Positions 53,757-64,000 of a stretch of 64,000 bases of DNA are shown piece after piece. The translations under genes were made by a program, and so were the position numbers. This DNA is from Oegoconia quadripuncta (lineage: Eukaryota > Arthropoda > Insecta > Lepidoptera > Autostichidae), in the NCBI GenBank assembly GCA_949316235.1, contig OX438758.1, positions 18,013,194 to 18,077,193 on the forward strand, written 5' to 3'. The notes under the pieces were generated by a model. It made no database searches and had not been told where the DNA came from. It saw only the letters and a program-made list of their open reading frames with translations. The stretch's first letter is position 1, and each line of letters starts with the position of its first letter.

Positions 53757-53980
53757 TAACCTACCGAACATTCGCACTAAGCGGTTCGACTCTTCATTCA
53801 TCATCCGAACAGCCAAGGCACGGAACTCTCTTCCAGCGTCAGTCTTTCCTGAATCCTACAACCTTGGGATCTTCAAGAGCAGGGTGAATAGGCATCTACT
53901 GAGATCGTGTGCTTCATCTTCGGCCACTTCCTCACCCATCAGGTGAGATTGTGGTCAAAGGCGTATCCAGTTAATCATAA
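53757..53980 (+). pseudogene. LINE family D fragment
   Basis: Plus-strand peptides RFDSSFIIRTAKARNSLPA and FPESYNLGIFKSRVNRHLL identify the family D C-terminus. The tail ends AATCATAAAAAAAG. Confidence 0.8.
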
Positions 53981-53982
53981 AA

Positions 53983-54530
53983 AAAGTCAAAAGTAAAAAA
54001 ATATTTATTTCGTAGGATAAAGATTATCACTTGAAAACGTCACATTTTTTATCTTAATATTAAAATTATTGACATTATTGCTCATTCGCAAAGCAGATTC
54101 CCCAGAGAAGAACGAGCAAGAAACTCAAGGGTTGCTCTTTTAAATAAGTTTGGGTTACAATTATATTGTATTGTATAATTAGGCTGAATATCGTATATCG
54201 TAATCATCCAGATAGTCAGAAATTTTATAATTGCCTTTGGTAAATAATGTCTGTTTTATGATGGTTTTGAATTTATTTAAAGGAAAATTTTGAATGTCCA
54301 CTGGAACCTTATTATAAAAGCGAATACATTGCCCCTTAAATGACTTAGTGACTTTGTGTAAACGGCTGGCATGAACAGCAAGTTTATTTTTATATCTGGT
54401 ATTAACATTATGTATATCACTATTTTTCTTAAACGATTCTATATTTTTTCTTACATCCTACATTAAGTTTTCGTAAATATATTGCGATGCTAATGTTAAT
54501 ATATTACATATGTTAATATATTAAAGGAAG
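53983..54530 (-). pseudogene. LINE family B C-terminal fragment
   Basis: It matches 23763-24228 and extends further 5', including the KNSDIHNVNTRYKNK region. A ~15-bp loss at the GAATATCG...ATCATCCAG point and an inserted CATCC near 54457 break the frame. Confidence 0.78.
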
Positions 54531-54534
54531 TAGA

Positions 54535-55115
54535 ACCTGACTGAAGTTGATTGTTTTGCCAATTATTGGCGGTTAGATTATATTTGAATGATTTCTATGT
54601 GTGTCTCAGTCTTCCGCATACATCACGTCTCCTCCACAAAGTAATGCTCAACATCTGCCTATAGAGGGCGCAGTAACGCGTAATGGACAAAACTTTCCGG
54701 CAACGCCTGCTCACTATACCCCACACTGTATTATAATTATTTTAATAAACGCAAACCAGAGCCACTTTAGGGAATTGTGCGATCACCCTTGTTTCAAATT
54801 TAAAGTGACAATTATGTTTTTATGGCTGTTGCCCGCGAGTTCGTTCGCGTTGCACATTATCAAAATCGGTTCAGCAAAAAAATTTGCCTGTTAATCCAGG
54901 TCCTAATCTATATTTCATCCAACAATTCAAAACGCAATTGAAAGCTTTAGGTGAATAAAGACACGCCAATGAACCACAAAAGTGAACTTTATTTAGGAAG
55001 GTTTATTCCGTCCAGTGGTGGATAAATTAAGATTTCTCTTTAATTACAGCATAAATCAAAAATATTGCTCTGACCTACACTCGAAAAAACTAAAAGCTAA
55101 TTATAAATAATATCT
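54535..55115. other. Spacer with two repeat echoes
   Basis: 54827-54900 has GCTGTTGCCCGCGAGTTCG, a motif common in lepidopteran repeats. 54985-55070 shares ATTCCGTCCAGTGG with 28690-28710. No gene is supported. Confidence 0.45.
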
Positions 55116-55262
55116 TCTTCTTCAATTTAAGAGCTATGCTCTTGTCGGTGGAGTAATGACCACGTCTCTCTACTTTCCGCCCTCGTTTTAACCTCTTGGT
55201 ACGACACGACATTCACCTTCTCTTTCACTTGGTCAAAGTAATTACGCCTAGGTCTACGACAC
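55116..55262 (-). pseudogene. LINE 3' coding end, related to 41105-41782
   Basis: The minus strand encodes NYFDQVKEKVNVVSYQEVK and SLLHRQEHSS, almost identical to the end of the longer copy. Confidence 0.82.
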
Positions 55263-55669
55263 GACATTAAAGGTAAACAATCCCTAAATAGTTTCAATTC
55301 CTACGATTATTTTCGAGAATTCACGATGATAAAAAAATGGCCGCTTTTATAAAAAAAGCAATTGTGGTAAACACCAGAATCGCATTAATCCAATTCAACA
55401 TATTTGGATGATTCTATATTTTTTTGGAAACTAGATACAGAATGGACATTATCTATTTGCAGCATTAAGTGAAACCAGTCTAAACTAAATGGGAGTCTAT
55501 GGACTCGAAAATTAACTAAAACAAAGCCGATACAGTTTCGAGAGCTCGGAATATTGTGGAATATTGAAACTAAAGCTCTCTCCACTATTGTTGTTCTGAA
55601 TGCTACAGTTCCAGTCTGCTTTGAAGTCTACATTTAATTTTACTCGCAGATTTCCCAAAATTTTAATTT

Positions 55670-55750
55670 GAAACATTTAATTAGAAAGAAGGAAAGAAAG
55701 AAAGAAAGAAAAACATTTATTCAGCTTACAATGGGCATGTACGTGAAATT
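55670..55750 (-). mobile_element. Retroposon tail with (GAAA)n
   Basis: AAAGAAAGAAA then ACATTTATTCAGCTTACAATG. The same tail in plus orientation, with (TTTC)n, is at 58085-58140. Confidence 0.6.
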
Positions 55751-55954
55751 TTTTTGAGAAATTAAAACTAAAACATAGGTAATAATGCAAGCTGACATAG
55801 GTTCCAACTCAGCATAATGCTGTGGCAAGAACCATATAGTACCGAGTATATTAATTCTGTTCCACAGCGCTGATTTTCAGCTGGCACCTTTGTAGGAGGT
55901 TAGGCGCTCATAGAATAATTAAAAAAAAAAACAAAGAATAAAAATAATATTCAA

Positions 55955-56565
55955 ATTCAAATTATTTATTTTGCCAGAATATAGGTACACAAGGGTGTTT
56001 TCGTATTAAAATAAGGCCCATTATATTCTGCCGTTTGTGCATGCAAATTTTAACGAATTATATCTAATTATAACTACCTATTATAATTAATTATACAATT
56101 TTAAATAACCCAAGTTGCAAGGAATGTTTAAAAATTGTCAACATTACAAAATTAATGTCAAATCTTCAAATGAATGTCAAAATTGTAGAGAATTAGAAAG
56201 AATGTCAAAAGCAATAAAAAGAAAGAAACTTCTTGACACACTTTACTTTACGGTTTACATCTACGTAGTTTGAAATGAAAGTCCACTTTTAAATCAATGT
56301 GAGAAATATACATAAAGAAATTACCTAATGAATGTGGGTCAACAAATTTATGAAAAGCATGTCTAACATATGAATTTAATAATTTACAATCAAAACAAAA
56401 AAGGTTTATTTCGTAAGTTATAAAATTAACATCTGCGACAACGTCATGAAATACAATTAGGGCTCATTTTCTTCTCCCCAGAAAACATCGAGCAAGAAAG
56501 TGTTTTCACAAATTATGATTCGATAATGAAAATAATAGACAATATCGCTCAGCGGTTTATGTCCA
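55955..56565 (-). mobile_element. Diverged LINE 3' UTR sequence (family B/L)
   Basis: An ATTCAAATTCAAATTATTT simple-sequence end at 55955 and, further on, TCCCCAGAAAACATCGAGCAAG and ATCGCTCAGCGGTTTATGTCC at 56475-56562 resemble family B. Low identity; borders uncertain. Confidence 0.5.
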
Positions 56566-56869
56566 GACGACCGATTGGTGTAGTGGATAGTGACCCTATC
56601 AGAGAATCCAACGGTTACAGTTTCGAATCCCCCGAGGTAAATGTGTGTGTGATGAATACGAATATTTATCCCCGAGTCGATGTTTATACAAATGTTTGTA
56701 CAATACAATACAATACAAATACTCTTTATTGCGCAAAATAATTTACAATAATTTTTGATGATAACAATAGAACACAATTAGGCGGTCTTATCACTAAAAG
56801 CTTATGTATGTTTATCCGTTGTCTAGTTTGCATAATTACAAGCTTTGCCGTTGTGTCCAAAATATTTTA
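56565..56869 (+). mobile_element. SINE family 3 variant, interrupted
   Basis: Head GATTGGTGTAGTGGATAGTG, a degraded B box and GATGAATACGAATATTTATC reach 56703. The copy resumes at about 56804 with TATGTATGTTTATCCGTTG and AGCTTTGCCG. The intact variant at 46122-46342 shows that the middle is an insert. Confidence 0.78.
56704..56803 (-). mobile_element. 100-bp retroposon tail inside the SINE
   Basis: (CAATA)n, then CAAATACTCTTTATTGCGC and GGCGGTCTTATCACTAAAAG. It is the inverse of the 45530-45666 type tail and shares its end with the palindrome arms at 14623-14772. Confidence 0.75.
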
Positions 56870-57131
56870 TTATTATTCATAACATTTAGATTTTATAACA
56901 GCCTTATGCACATAGTAAACATAATATGTATACTGTATATGTGGCAGTGGTGTCACAGTTGTTCCTGGCGAAGTGGAATGGGACCAACCAGTGTTGATGA
57001 ACGTAAACACAACACTAAAGACCAGTGATGGACAGCAGTGGCATCCGAAAACTCCCAATAAAACTACGATCGAGCTCACGACGACCTTAATCCCAAATCG
57101 CTGGTCAGAGATATCCCAAACATAAAAAAAA

Positions 57132-57311
57132 TATCACACTTGATGTTAAGTGAAGATGAGGTCGAAGGTGGAAGCGTACTGACCCGGAAACCCCAACACA
57201 TTTGGGGGACTGGCTATCTTATCTGACAACCGGAACACAACAATGCTATTAACGTTGCTGCTTGACGGCAGATTTAGATAAGATGGTGGTAGCTAGCTCT
57301 ACCACCAACCT
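57132..57311 (-). mobile_element. SINE family 1, inverted, head and tail missing
   Basis: The body from ATCACACTTGATGTTAAG to TAGCTCTACCACCAACC is present, with GTTGCTGCTTGACGG in the middle. Confidence 0.82.
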
Positions 57312-57440
57312 AATTAACCTTTTGACGTTAAAACGTTTTCTGAGTCTCTGAGTCGCTTAGAAATCATGTAATAAATCTGCATACGTACTGTTATGAGTGA
57401 ATGATGAGAGACTCCAGAATTTAGAACTCACCGCGGCATA

Positions 57441-57668
57441 TAGTTCTCGAGGCGTAAGCTCAGCTTTGCATTTGTGTGAGTGACGTCAAGCTGCTAGCGG
57501 TACAAGAGGTGAAGTGCGGCATGTGCGCGGCAGGGAAGCGACGCGCAGCGGACACGCCGCGCCTCAGGCCGCGTTTAAACAATGCGCGGGACGCGCTGCG
57601 CCACAAGCCGTATCTCTATCTGTGTGCACTCACACAAATTGAAAGCTGATCTTACGCCTCGAGAACTG
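57441..57668. mobile_element. 228-bp GC-rich MITE
   Basis: 41-bp inverted repeats (GTTCTCGAGGCGTAAGCTCA and onward) face each other, flanked by TA at 57439-57440 and 57669-57670. The interior is strikingly GC-rich and itself palindromic (GCGCAGCG...CGCTGCGC). TA targets suggest a mariner-type origin. Confidence 0.8.
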
Positions 57669-58282
57669 TAGTATGTAGTGATCCTTATATCAACTAATTC
57701 GAAACTTCCACCTATACGTGGTAGTGAATCCGAAAACTTAGCGTAAGTGTTGGGTGCAAGTCCAACATGGTGTCTAATCGGATATACTATACCAAATTTG
57801 GTATAAACTGCGTATTCATTCTTGCATTATTATGTTTTAGTTTTAATTTCTCGTTAATTACGTTTGATGTACAGGCGAATCTCCCTAAAAGTATTATATG
57901 GACCGTATGGACCGAAGCACTCTAGCACCATCTATTAGAAAGTATTCATACAATATCAACACTCAAACCAAATCCATAATAATATGTCACATATAAATGA
58001 GTAAGAAAATTTCGTCAGCTCTGCTAATTGATATCGTGGTCTAGTGGCAAGCGACACGAGTGCTTAGGTAACGTCTTTCGAAATGTACATGCCCATTGTA
58101 AGCTGAATAAATGTTTTCTTTCTTCTTTCTTTCTTTCTATTCTAAGTTTATATGACAGAAAGGAAGTCGTATTTGCTATGTGACTAACTTTGAATTCACT
58201 TAAAAACATGTTCTCATTTCTGAATATTTCGAAAGATGAACCATGGATGCTGATTCAAGCGTTATACTTTTATTTTTTACAC

Positions 58283-58543
58283 CTGACGACCTGTTTGGTG
58301 TAGTGGTTAGCAACTCTGACCACTATACCAAAAGGTTGCGGGTTCGAATCCCGCTAGGGGCATATGTTTGTGTGATGAATACGAGCATGTGTACCCGAGT
58401 TATGGATGTTTTCATTTATAATAATAAGTCAAAAAAATATGTATTTATATAGTACATCAACCATCTAGTGTCCACAACACAGGCCTATAGTTGCTTACTG
58501 TGGAACTAGATGGCGCTGTGTGTATGTCTAAAGATATTTATTA
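58283..58543 (+). mobile_element. SINE family 3, complete
   Basis: An intact A box (GGTGTAGTGGTTAGCAAC), B box (GGGTTCGAATCCCGC), body and GGAACTAGATGGCGCTGTG end make this the cleanest copy in the window. Confidence 0.9.
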
Positions 58544-58552
58544 TTTATTTAT

Positions 58553-58996
58553 AACCGACTTCAAAAAAAGGAGGAGGTTCTGTATTCGGACGTTTTTTTT
58601 TATGCATGTACACCGATATCTCCGAGACTTGGCGATTCATTCACGTGGTTCTTTTTGTAAATGAAAGAGGATACGGTCAAGTTGGTCCTATTGTAATTTC
58701 AGCGCAATTGGTTCAGTAGTTTTTTTGTAATCATGGTAAACAGCAGAATAGTATTACGTATTCAGACGATTTGTAGATTTTGCACAGGGAAACTATGAGT
58801 AGATATAGTTTGGGTTTGTATAGAAAGAGTGTAGAGAAGGTAGGTGTGATTATCAATAAATATGACAAATCGAAGATAGGAGCGAGAAGGTCGCCATCGG
58901 ACAAAAATGATCAAGGAGATCAGGGAATGAAAGCACGCTAAAATACTAAAAATATGCCCCGAATACAGAAGCTTTTCTTTTTTTTGAAGTCGGTTA
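58553..58996. mobile_element. TIR element AACCGACTTC
   Basis: AACCGACTTCAAAAAAAGG at the left faces TTTTTTTTGAAGTCGGTT at the right. A further AAAACCGACTTCA stands at 59029-59041. This repeat is widespread in Lepidoptera by my recollection. Interior non-coding. Confidence 0.7.
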
Positions 58997-59184
58997 AAAA
59001 GTGAAAAATAGAAACTTTAACAAAAATAAAACCGACTTCACAGAAAAAGCCTCTACAACGTAGAAAATAGTTTTATTGAAATGCTCGTATCTCTCAATCA
59101 GTTATTTTCTGTGTTCACTATCGTAATTATTATTATTTCTACTATATGAAAAAATATCTTTCAAAGATTGATTTACAAGTACGA

Positions 59185-59259
59185 TCAGTACGCTTCCACC
59201 TTCGACCTCATCTTCACTTAACATCAGGTGTGATCGAGCTGCCGTTGTGCATAAAAAAA
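59185..59259 (+). mobile_element. SINE family 1, 3' end only
   Basis: From TCAGTACGCTTCCACC to GTGCATAAAAAAAC. Strongly 5'-truncated. Confidence 0.8.
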
Positions 59260-59417
59260 CATACAAATTGTAGCGCCGACTTCGAAAGACATTTTATCAC
59301 ATAGTAGAAATGTTTTTTTAACTATAGAATTGGCCTTTTTGACGGTTTACCTTTAACGTGTGAGGGTCTCCAATAGAACGAAGAAGACAGAAAGAAGCGA
59401 ATGTCCATGTAATTAAT

Positions 59418-59574
59418 TGCCTATACTTAACTTAATGTTATCCGATAGTACACACAAAGTTTACCTAAATTTGGATTTGCCGTTCCTAAAAAAAAATTCA
59501 AAAATGTTTGTATGGAGAAAACAATAATAATAAAATTCTTCATACAAACCGCCAATTTCAAAGGTAAGGACCTA
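59418..59574. mobile_element. MITE family E, one end
   Basis: CTTAACTTAATGTTATCCGAT through CCAATTTCAAAGGTAAGGACC matches copy 1. The other half is missing. Confidence 0.75.
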
Positions 59575-59728
59575 ATATGTAGTACTGTTTCAAAATGAAT
59601 TTAATAATACCTACCTACAAAATCGTGATCACTTAGAGGATTGTCCGTAGTGGAATATATTCTAAGATCAAGCGGATAAAGTTGGGGTTCTACTACTTCC
59701 GATTCCGTAAAGATGGGTCAAGATGTAT

Positions 59729-59817
59729 ACAATACGCTTCCACCTTCGGCCTCATCTTCATTTAACATCAGGTGTGATTGAGGTCAAGTGCTAATCCCGT
59801 TGCGCATTAAAAAAAAT
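59729..59817 (+). mobile_element. SINE family 1, 3' end only
   Basis: ACAATACGCTTCCACCTTCGG to GCGCATTAAAAAAAAT. Same truncation point within a few bases as the copy at 59185. Confidence 0.8.
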
Positions 59818-59819
59818 AC

Positions 59820-60750
59820 AAGGTGTTTTGGGTATTCGTTCGATGTATACACAATATGTATACAAGTGAACGTTGCCATTGCTAATCCAAAGCCTTTCGT
59901 ATTTTTTTAAATAACATAATGTTATTTACCTACGATGAAAGAAGAGATGAAAACGCCACAGACAGACAGTCTTCAATTTTATGACTCACTTTTTTAGACA
60001 TATTTTCTCGTCATCACTGTGACCGTTCATTGAAGACACAATAAATCCTAAATTAAACTAGGGACAGTCGTCACTCCATCAATCTCTGTGAAGCGAGCCC
60101 ATCGTTCCGCCGGATAACTCAGAATTAGCAAAGTTTAAGGAATTTAATTCGGTGAAATCGGATTTAGCCGACTCCCAGAGGTTAAATGTTAATCGTTCGA
60201 AAGGAGCTGTGATCTCAAGGTTATGTCCAACGTGAAATGTCCAGTTACAGGCCCCAGTTTTGAAATCTATTTGCATCTCCAGGTTTTTAAATGTCCTTAT
60301 TTTGATGTATTCTTTAGCTTTTTTACCCGACTGCTCTATAAAGGAGGTTAATGTTACTATGTATGTAGAGTTCTACATTACCTACTGCAGAGGCGTGCAC
60401 AGCGTTTTACCACAGGGTAGGCAGAATGATAAAATTTGCTATTAAATAAGAAAAAATACAAGCATAAAATAGTAACTTGCTCATATAAGGAATCCTCGCA
60501 ACTGTTTAGGATATTATCTTGAATGCCTTTCCGAATCCGAAATTCTGACTGCGAACTTCGACTGCGATTTCAGCCCAAGGACCCAAGCACCAAAGCAACA
60601 ATCGATACCCAATTTTGAAGTGAACTATAATATTTTATTTTCATTTAAGTATTACCTCACGTTGTTTACAAACCTGCTCTCAGAAGTAAGTAAGACAAAT
60701 CGCCAAATGCTAGTACGTGTACGCACTAATCGAAAAAATCGTAGCAGATT
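59820..60750. other. Spacer, no gene supported
   Basis: No recognised coding region. Frames of 61-65 codons lack motifs. Confidence 0.45.
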
Positions 60751-60754
60751 TGCA

Positions 60755-60990
60755 CAGCCCAATTTGGGAAGTTCAGGTTCGATTCACAGGCAGGCCATGT
60801 ACCAATGAGTTTTTAAATTAAATTTAATTACTACTTATGTGCATTTATCCGATTGCTATTAAAGGGTGAAGGAAAACAGCGTGAGGAACCTGCCTGGCTG
60901 AGAATTAAAAATTCAAGGGCATGTGAAGTCTCCCTCATTATATGAGGAAAGGCCTATATCCACGCAGTGGAATGTTTACGGGCTGATGGT
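60755..60990 (+). mobile_element. SINE family 2, copy 2
   Basis: B-box-like AGGTTCGATTCACAGGCAGG, GAAGGAAAACAGCGTGAGGA and GGCCTATATCCACGCAGTGG match 16155-16440, with a shorter middle. Confidence 0.75.
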
Positions 60991-60994
60991 GATG

Positions 60995-61490
60995 ATGACA
61001 CAGCACAAAGACTCCTGATAACTGGCGAGGAGCAACACATCAGGATGATAGAACAGATGCTCATAAACTTCGAGTCACTTATTGGCTAGTCATGTCATCT
61101 TAGTGCACTCTAATTGGCTCTTTCAAGGACATGTCAAGAATAAACTTTGGTAGGACCAATGTACCTTCCATTGAAATTTATTTATCAAACACCAAAAAGC
61201 TCCTAAGTTCATATATTGTGAGAAGAAAGTACGGTGAGTGACCCGATACGCACTTGGCCGGTTTTTTTCACTATTATTTTTATAAACAATATTATTATAT
61301 GGAATTCTTTAGAACTACGTGTCCTATGGATCGAGACAAAAAATGCCTAGGCGGATCATTATGAATGACGGATATTTCCTACATTGGAAATTACATGCTA
61401 ATTAGAGGCGAGGGGGCTCCTCGGTAGTATTCAAAGCAACCTATCATAACCCAACCAACCCGCTCTGAGCAGACCATACATAAGTAAAAT
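60995..61490. other. Spacer, no gene supported
   Basis: No coding frame or repeat family recognised. Confidence 0.45.
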
Positions 61491-61492
61491 AA

Positions 61493-61872
61493 ATTACACA
61501 CTATGTAGATCAAATGTTCTACGTCATTCACCAATCCCGAGATTGTGTGTTGAATTTAACCATTTGAATAGTGAGATCCCACGGACTGATATCTTTCACG
61601 ATTCATTAGGTGTGTTTAAGAGAAGAATTTCTCAATATTTGCGGAAGCAACACTTATAGACCCTTGTGCTGTTTTCAATTAAATTAATTTAGTTTTTTGT
61701 AATCGTTACTAGACTTGTAATAACTTAATTATGTTTAGAGCTGTATACTATATATCTCCTGAATGTTGTACACGCCTATTATTGTGCATATATGTCAGAC
61801 CTGTTTATACTTGAACCTGTTTGTTATGTGAGTTGTAATGTGTGTGCTGTTGGTGTGTCTTATTAAATAAAT
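61493..61872 (+). pseudogene. LINE C-terminus and 3' UTR (FKRRI type)
   Basis: A plus-strand frame gives NVLRHSPIPRLCVEFNHLNS and DIFHDSLGVFKRRISQYLRK before a stop at about 61658. That is a typical end of a LINE reverse transcriptase. About 200 bp of 3' UTR ends TTATTAAATAAATAAATG. Confidence 0.65.
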
Positions 61873-62186
61873 AAATGTAGTAGATACATTTGAGGCTCAA
61901 AATAGTCGCAGTTTCTGTTTTTAGCTCTATATTCAACGTTTGACATAATCTCACCAAACTCGTGATAAAAGCGGATGTGAAGGCAGATACCCTAGACTTG
62001 AGGAATCCAAGATTCTAATAATCGGTGGACACCGACGCTAACAAACAGTTTTATAAAGGAAGGAGCGAAAATAATATTCAATTTAACAAGAAAGAAACCC
62101 CTCTGCCTGTTACTCCAAAGTCGATGGTGAACTAATATCATGCAATTCCAACGCACATTCACCGATAAATATCATAATCATCTGAT

Positions 62187-62470
62187 TTAAGAGCCATGCT
62201 CTTGTCGGTGGAGATTTTTCCGTATACCTCTGCTCTCCGCCTTCCTCTTGACCTCCTGATACGACACTACGTTCAACTTCTCTTTTATCTGCTGCATGTA
62301 GCTTATTCTCGGTCTTCCTCTTTTTCTTTTCCCGGCTATTCTTCCTTCTATTATGGTTTTGATGAAATCATCATGTCGTATAAAGTATCCCAGCATTTTC
62401 CCTCTTCTATTCTCAATTACCGATAACCAAACGGAAATTCCATTATTCACTTCGTACATCGTAAAGCAAT
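62187..62470 (-). pseudogene. LINE C-terminal fragment, relative of 41105-41782
   Basis: The minus-strand frame encodes VIENRRGKMLGYFIRHDDF, GKRKRGRPRISYMQQIKEKL and NLHRQEHGS before its stop. It is more diverged than the copy at 55116. The 5' truncation is at about 62430-62470. Confidence 0.82.
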
Positions 62471-62984
62471 AGTTTACTAAACAGCTTTTTAACACGCTTT
62501 TTATTAGCTCCACATGTAATTAACTAACAATATAATCAAATCTTGAAAGTTAATTTAAAGTTACTTCTAATTGTCGTATCGACATGAGACGTGAAAATTT
62601 TCAAAAAAAATCCAATAAGCTTAGAAAATAAAACTTTGATGCCTTTAACTTTATTTGTATGGGTATTTATTAGGAGGAAGTTTTTATTAGATCGCCGCGT
62701 ATTTTTTGCTTAGTGCGTATTCGAATTTAATCCCAGACGTTCTCGCAAACACCATCCATCAGAGCGATGACAGATCAATTGGCAGCGGATTGCGAACAAA
62801 CGAATGGTTGACGGTGGTCAGGTAAGGGGGAGGAGTTATTGTTTTTAAGACTATCCATCATAATAACTATACGTACTCGAGGGATCCCAACATAAGACTA
62901 AGGTATTGACGCAGTCGTCTGTCGAAGGCTAATAAATCTTAATTTTACTGACATTTCCATATGAGATCCTGTGTTTTAGGCTTT

Positions 62985-63130
62985 CGTAGTCAACAAGAAA
63001 CCCTTACAGTTTCGCCATGTCCGTCCGTCTGTCTGTCTGTATACTCGGAGGCTTAGCTAAGAGGCTCTTATTAATCACACCGATAAAGTGGTAATATAAA
63101 AATATTGCAAAATAGTTTTTTAGGGTATTA
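62985..63130 (+). repeat. Repeat J (TTTCGTAGTCAACAAGAAACC type)
   Basis: CCTTACAGTTTCGCCATGTCC followed by (GTCC/GTCT)n. A short echo is at 22925-22950. It resembles a common lepidopteran repeat; class unknown. Confidence 0.5.
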
Positions 63131-63267
63131 TTATGATTCCTCTTCCCGTAGTCTGTATATACTGACAGATAAATGCTTCAGCTACTAGGTATATCCAATA
63201 TATTTAAATTGAAGATTTAAGTTGAAATAAATGGTTGAAGTATGGATTAGCTAATTAATATTACCTC

Positions 63268-63334
63268 TCCAACTTCGGTGTAGTGGGTGATGATAGTGTT
63301 TTCGAAACAAACGGTTGCGGATTTGAATCCTATT
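63268..63334 (+). mobile_element. SINE family 3 head, cut by SINE family 1
   Basis: CTTCGGTGTAGTGGGTGATG and ACGGTTGCGGATTTGAATCC form a tRNA-like head. The body is replaced at 63335 by another SINE. Confidence 0.7.
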
Positions 63335-63640
63335 ACCCCTCCGTAGCTCAATGTAAACAACATTGGGTTTACGATTCGGATGTCGCGGGTTCGATCCCCA
63401 ACGGGGTAAATGTTTAGTACTCGGTAGGGCATTTTAAATGACCGCCTGGCTAGCTACCACCATCTTGTCTAAAGCTGCCGCCAAACAGCAATGTTAAAGC
63501 ATTATTGTGTTCCGATTGTCAGAGATTAGATAGCCAGTTCCCCAAATATTTGGGTATCCGGGTCAGTACGCTTTCACCTTCGGCCTCAACAGGTGTGATT
63601 GAGGTAAAGTGCTAACCCGTTGTGCATAAAAAAAAAAACA
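63335..63640 (+). mobile_element. SINE family 1, nearly full-length
   Basis: Head CCTCCGTAGCTCAATG, B box GGGTTCGATCCCC, body, and tail TGTGCATAAAAAAAAAAC. A short deletion follows the head (CTCGGTAGGGC). Confidence 0.9.
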
Positions 63641-63899
63641 AAAAACAAAGTCATCTTGTCCTGCGATACTGATACCGACATCCTGTTGACGAACTCCATA
63701 GATGCAACGACCATGACCCGAGTTGGTTTAGGGCTTCTATTGATTTAGGACGACCCGTCCCGCTAAAGCAATTACCAACGCAAATTATTACTAGAATAGA
63801 ATTAATATGCCTATACCCACCAATTGGTAGAATCGAGTTTACCTTTGGAATGTAAATATTGAAGTTAAGGCGAAGATTAGTTAAGTTAGAGATAATAAG

Positions 63900-64000
63900 C
63901 TTTCCGCCCGCGGCTTGGGCTGCGTGGAATAACTTATTCGCGGACTTGTTTATCCCGCGGGAACTACTTATTTTATCGGGATAAAAAATATCCTATGTTT
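63900..64000 (-). mobile_element. Helitron-like 3' end, inverted, runs off window
   Basis: AAGCTTTCCGCCCGCGGCTT, TTATCCCGCGGGAACTAC and TTATCGGGATAAAAAATATC are the inverse of the copies at 18895 and 37165. The end reads GCTT rather than CTAG. Confidence 0.62.

Overview
This window reads as repeat-rich, AT-rich, intergenic or intronic DNA of an insect, most probably a moth or butterfly. The evidence is the mix of repeats: tRNA-headed SINEs, many 5'-truncated non-LTR retrotransposon 3' ends of kinds I associate with lepidopteran genomes, Helitron-like ends closing in CTRR, and many foldback MITEs. I see no convincing host protein-coding gene, no rRNA, no functional tRNA gene and no CRISPR array. 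Nearly every open frame above about 90 codons is transposon coding sequence, a frame inside a tandem repeat, or a chance frame.

Region 1-9657 is one Ty3/gypsy-type LTR retrotransposon on the minus strand. Its 5' LTR (7737-9657, 1921 bp) is complete. Only 152 bp of its 3' LTR lies in the window (1-152), and these bases are identical to the matching end of the other LTR. Reading right to left it has LTR, a primer-binding site opening TGGCGCC, a 0.9 kb leader, gag (6776-5382), a -1 slippery heptamer A AAA AAC directly before the gag stop, pol (protease, reverse transcriptase, RNase H, integrase; to 2179) and a 2 kb 3' non-coding tract with six ~102-bp tandem repeats. One in-frame TAG (3526-3528) cuts pol between RNase H and integrase. 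The element inserted into an older tRNA-derived SINE, which carries a second insertion, a 210-bp solo-LTR-like element with a clean 4-bp target duplication.

From 9.7 to 64 kb the window is layered transposon debris. SINE family 1 (about 330 bp, tRNA-like head, tail ending GCATAAAA) has about 13 substantial copies plus tails. SINE family 3 (tRNA-like head GGTGTAGTGGTTAG) has eight larger copies plus fragments, and a further tRNA-headed family (SINE 2) has two. Several LINE families are present only as C-terminal coding pieces and 3' tails; the best preserved is a 255-codon frame at 52632-53399. At least eight inverted-repeat elements occur. Two are well bounded: a hAT-like element at 37720-38294 with an 8-bp duplication inside a LINE remnant, and a 7-8-bp-flanked element near 43236-43972. 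Other structures are a near-perfect 150-bp palindrome at 14623-14772 and a 300-bp CAATG pentanucleotide array at 19174-19478.

These features do not form a pathway. What they preserve is an order of insertions: old LINE and SINE copies interrupted by later MITEs, solo LTRs and short retroposed tails, with the gypsy-type element among the youngest arrivals. Coordinates of diverged repeats are approximate to about 10-20 bp. All family assignments rest on motif recognition from memory, not on a search.
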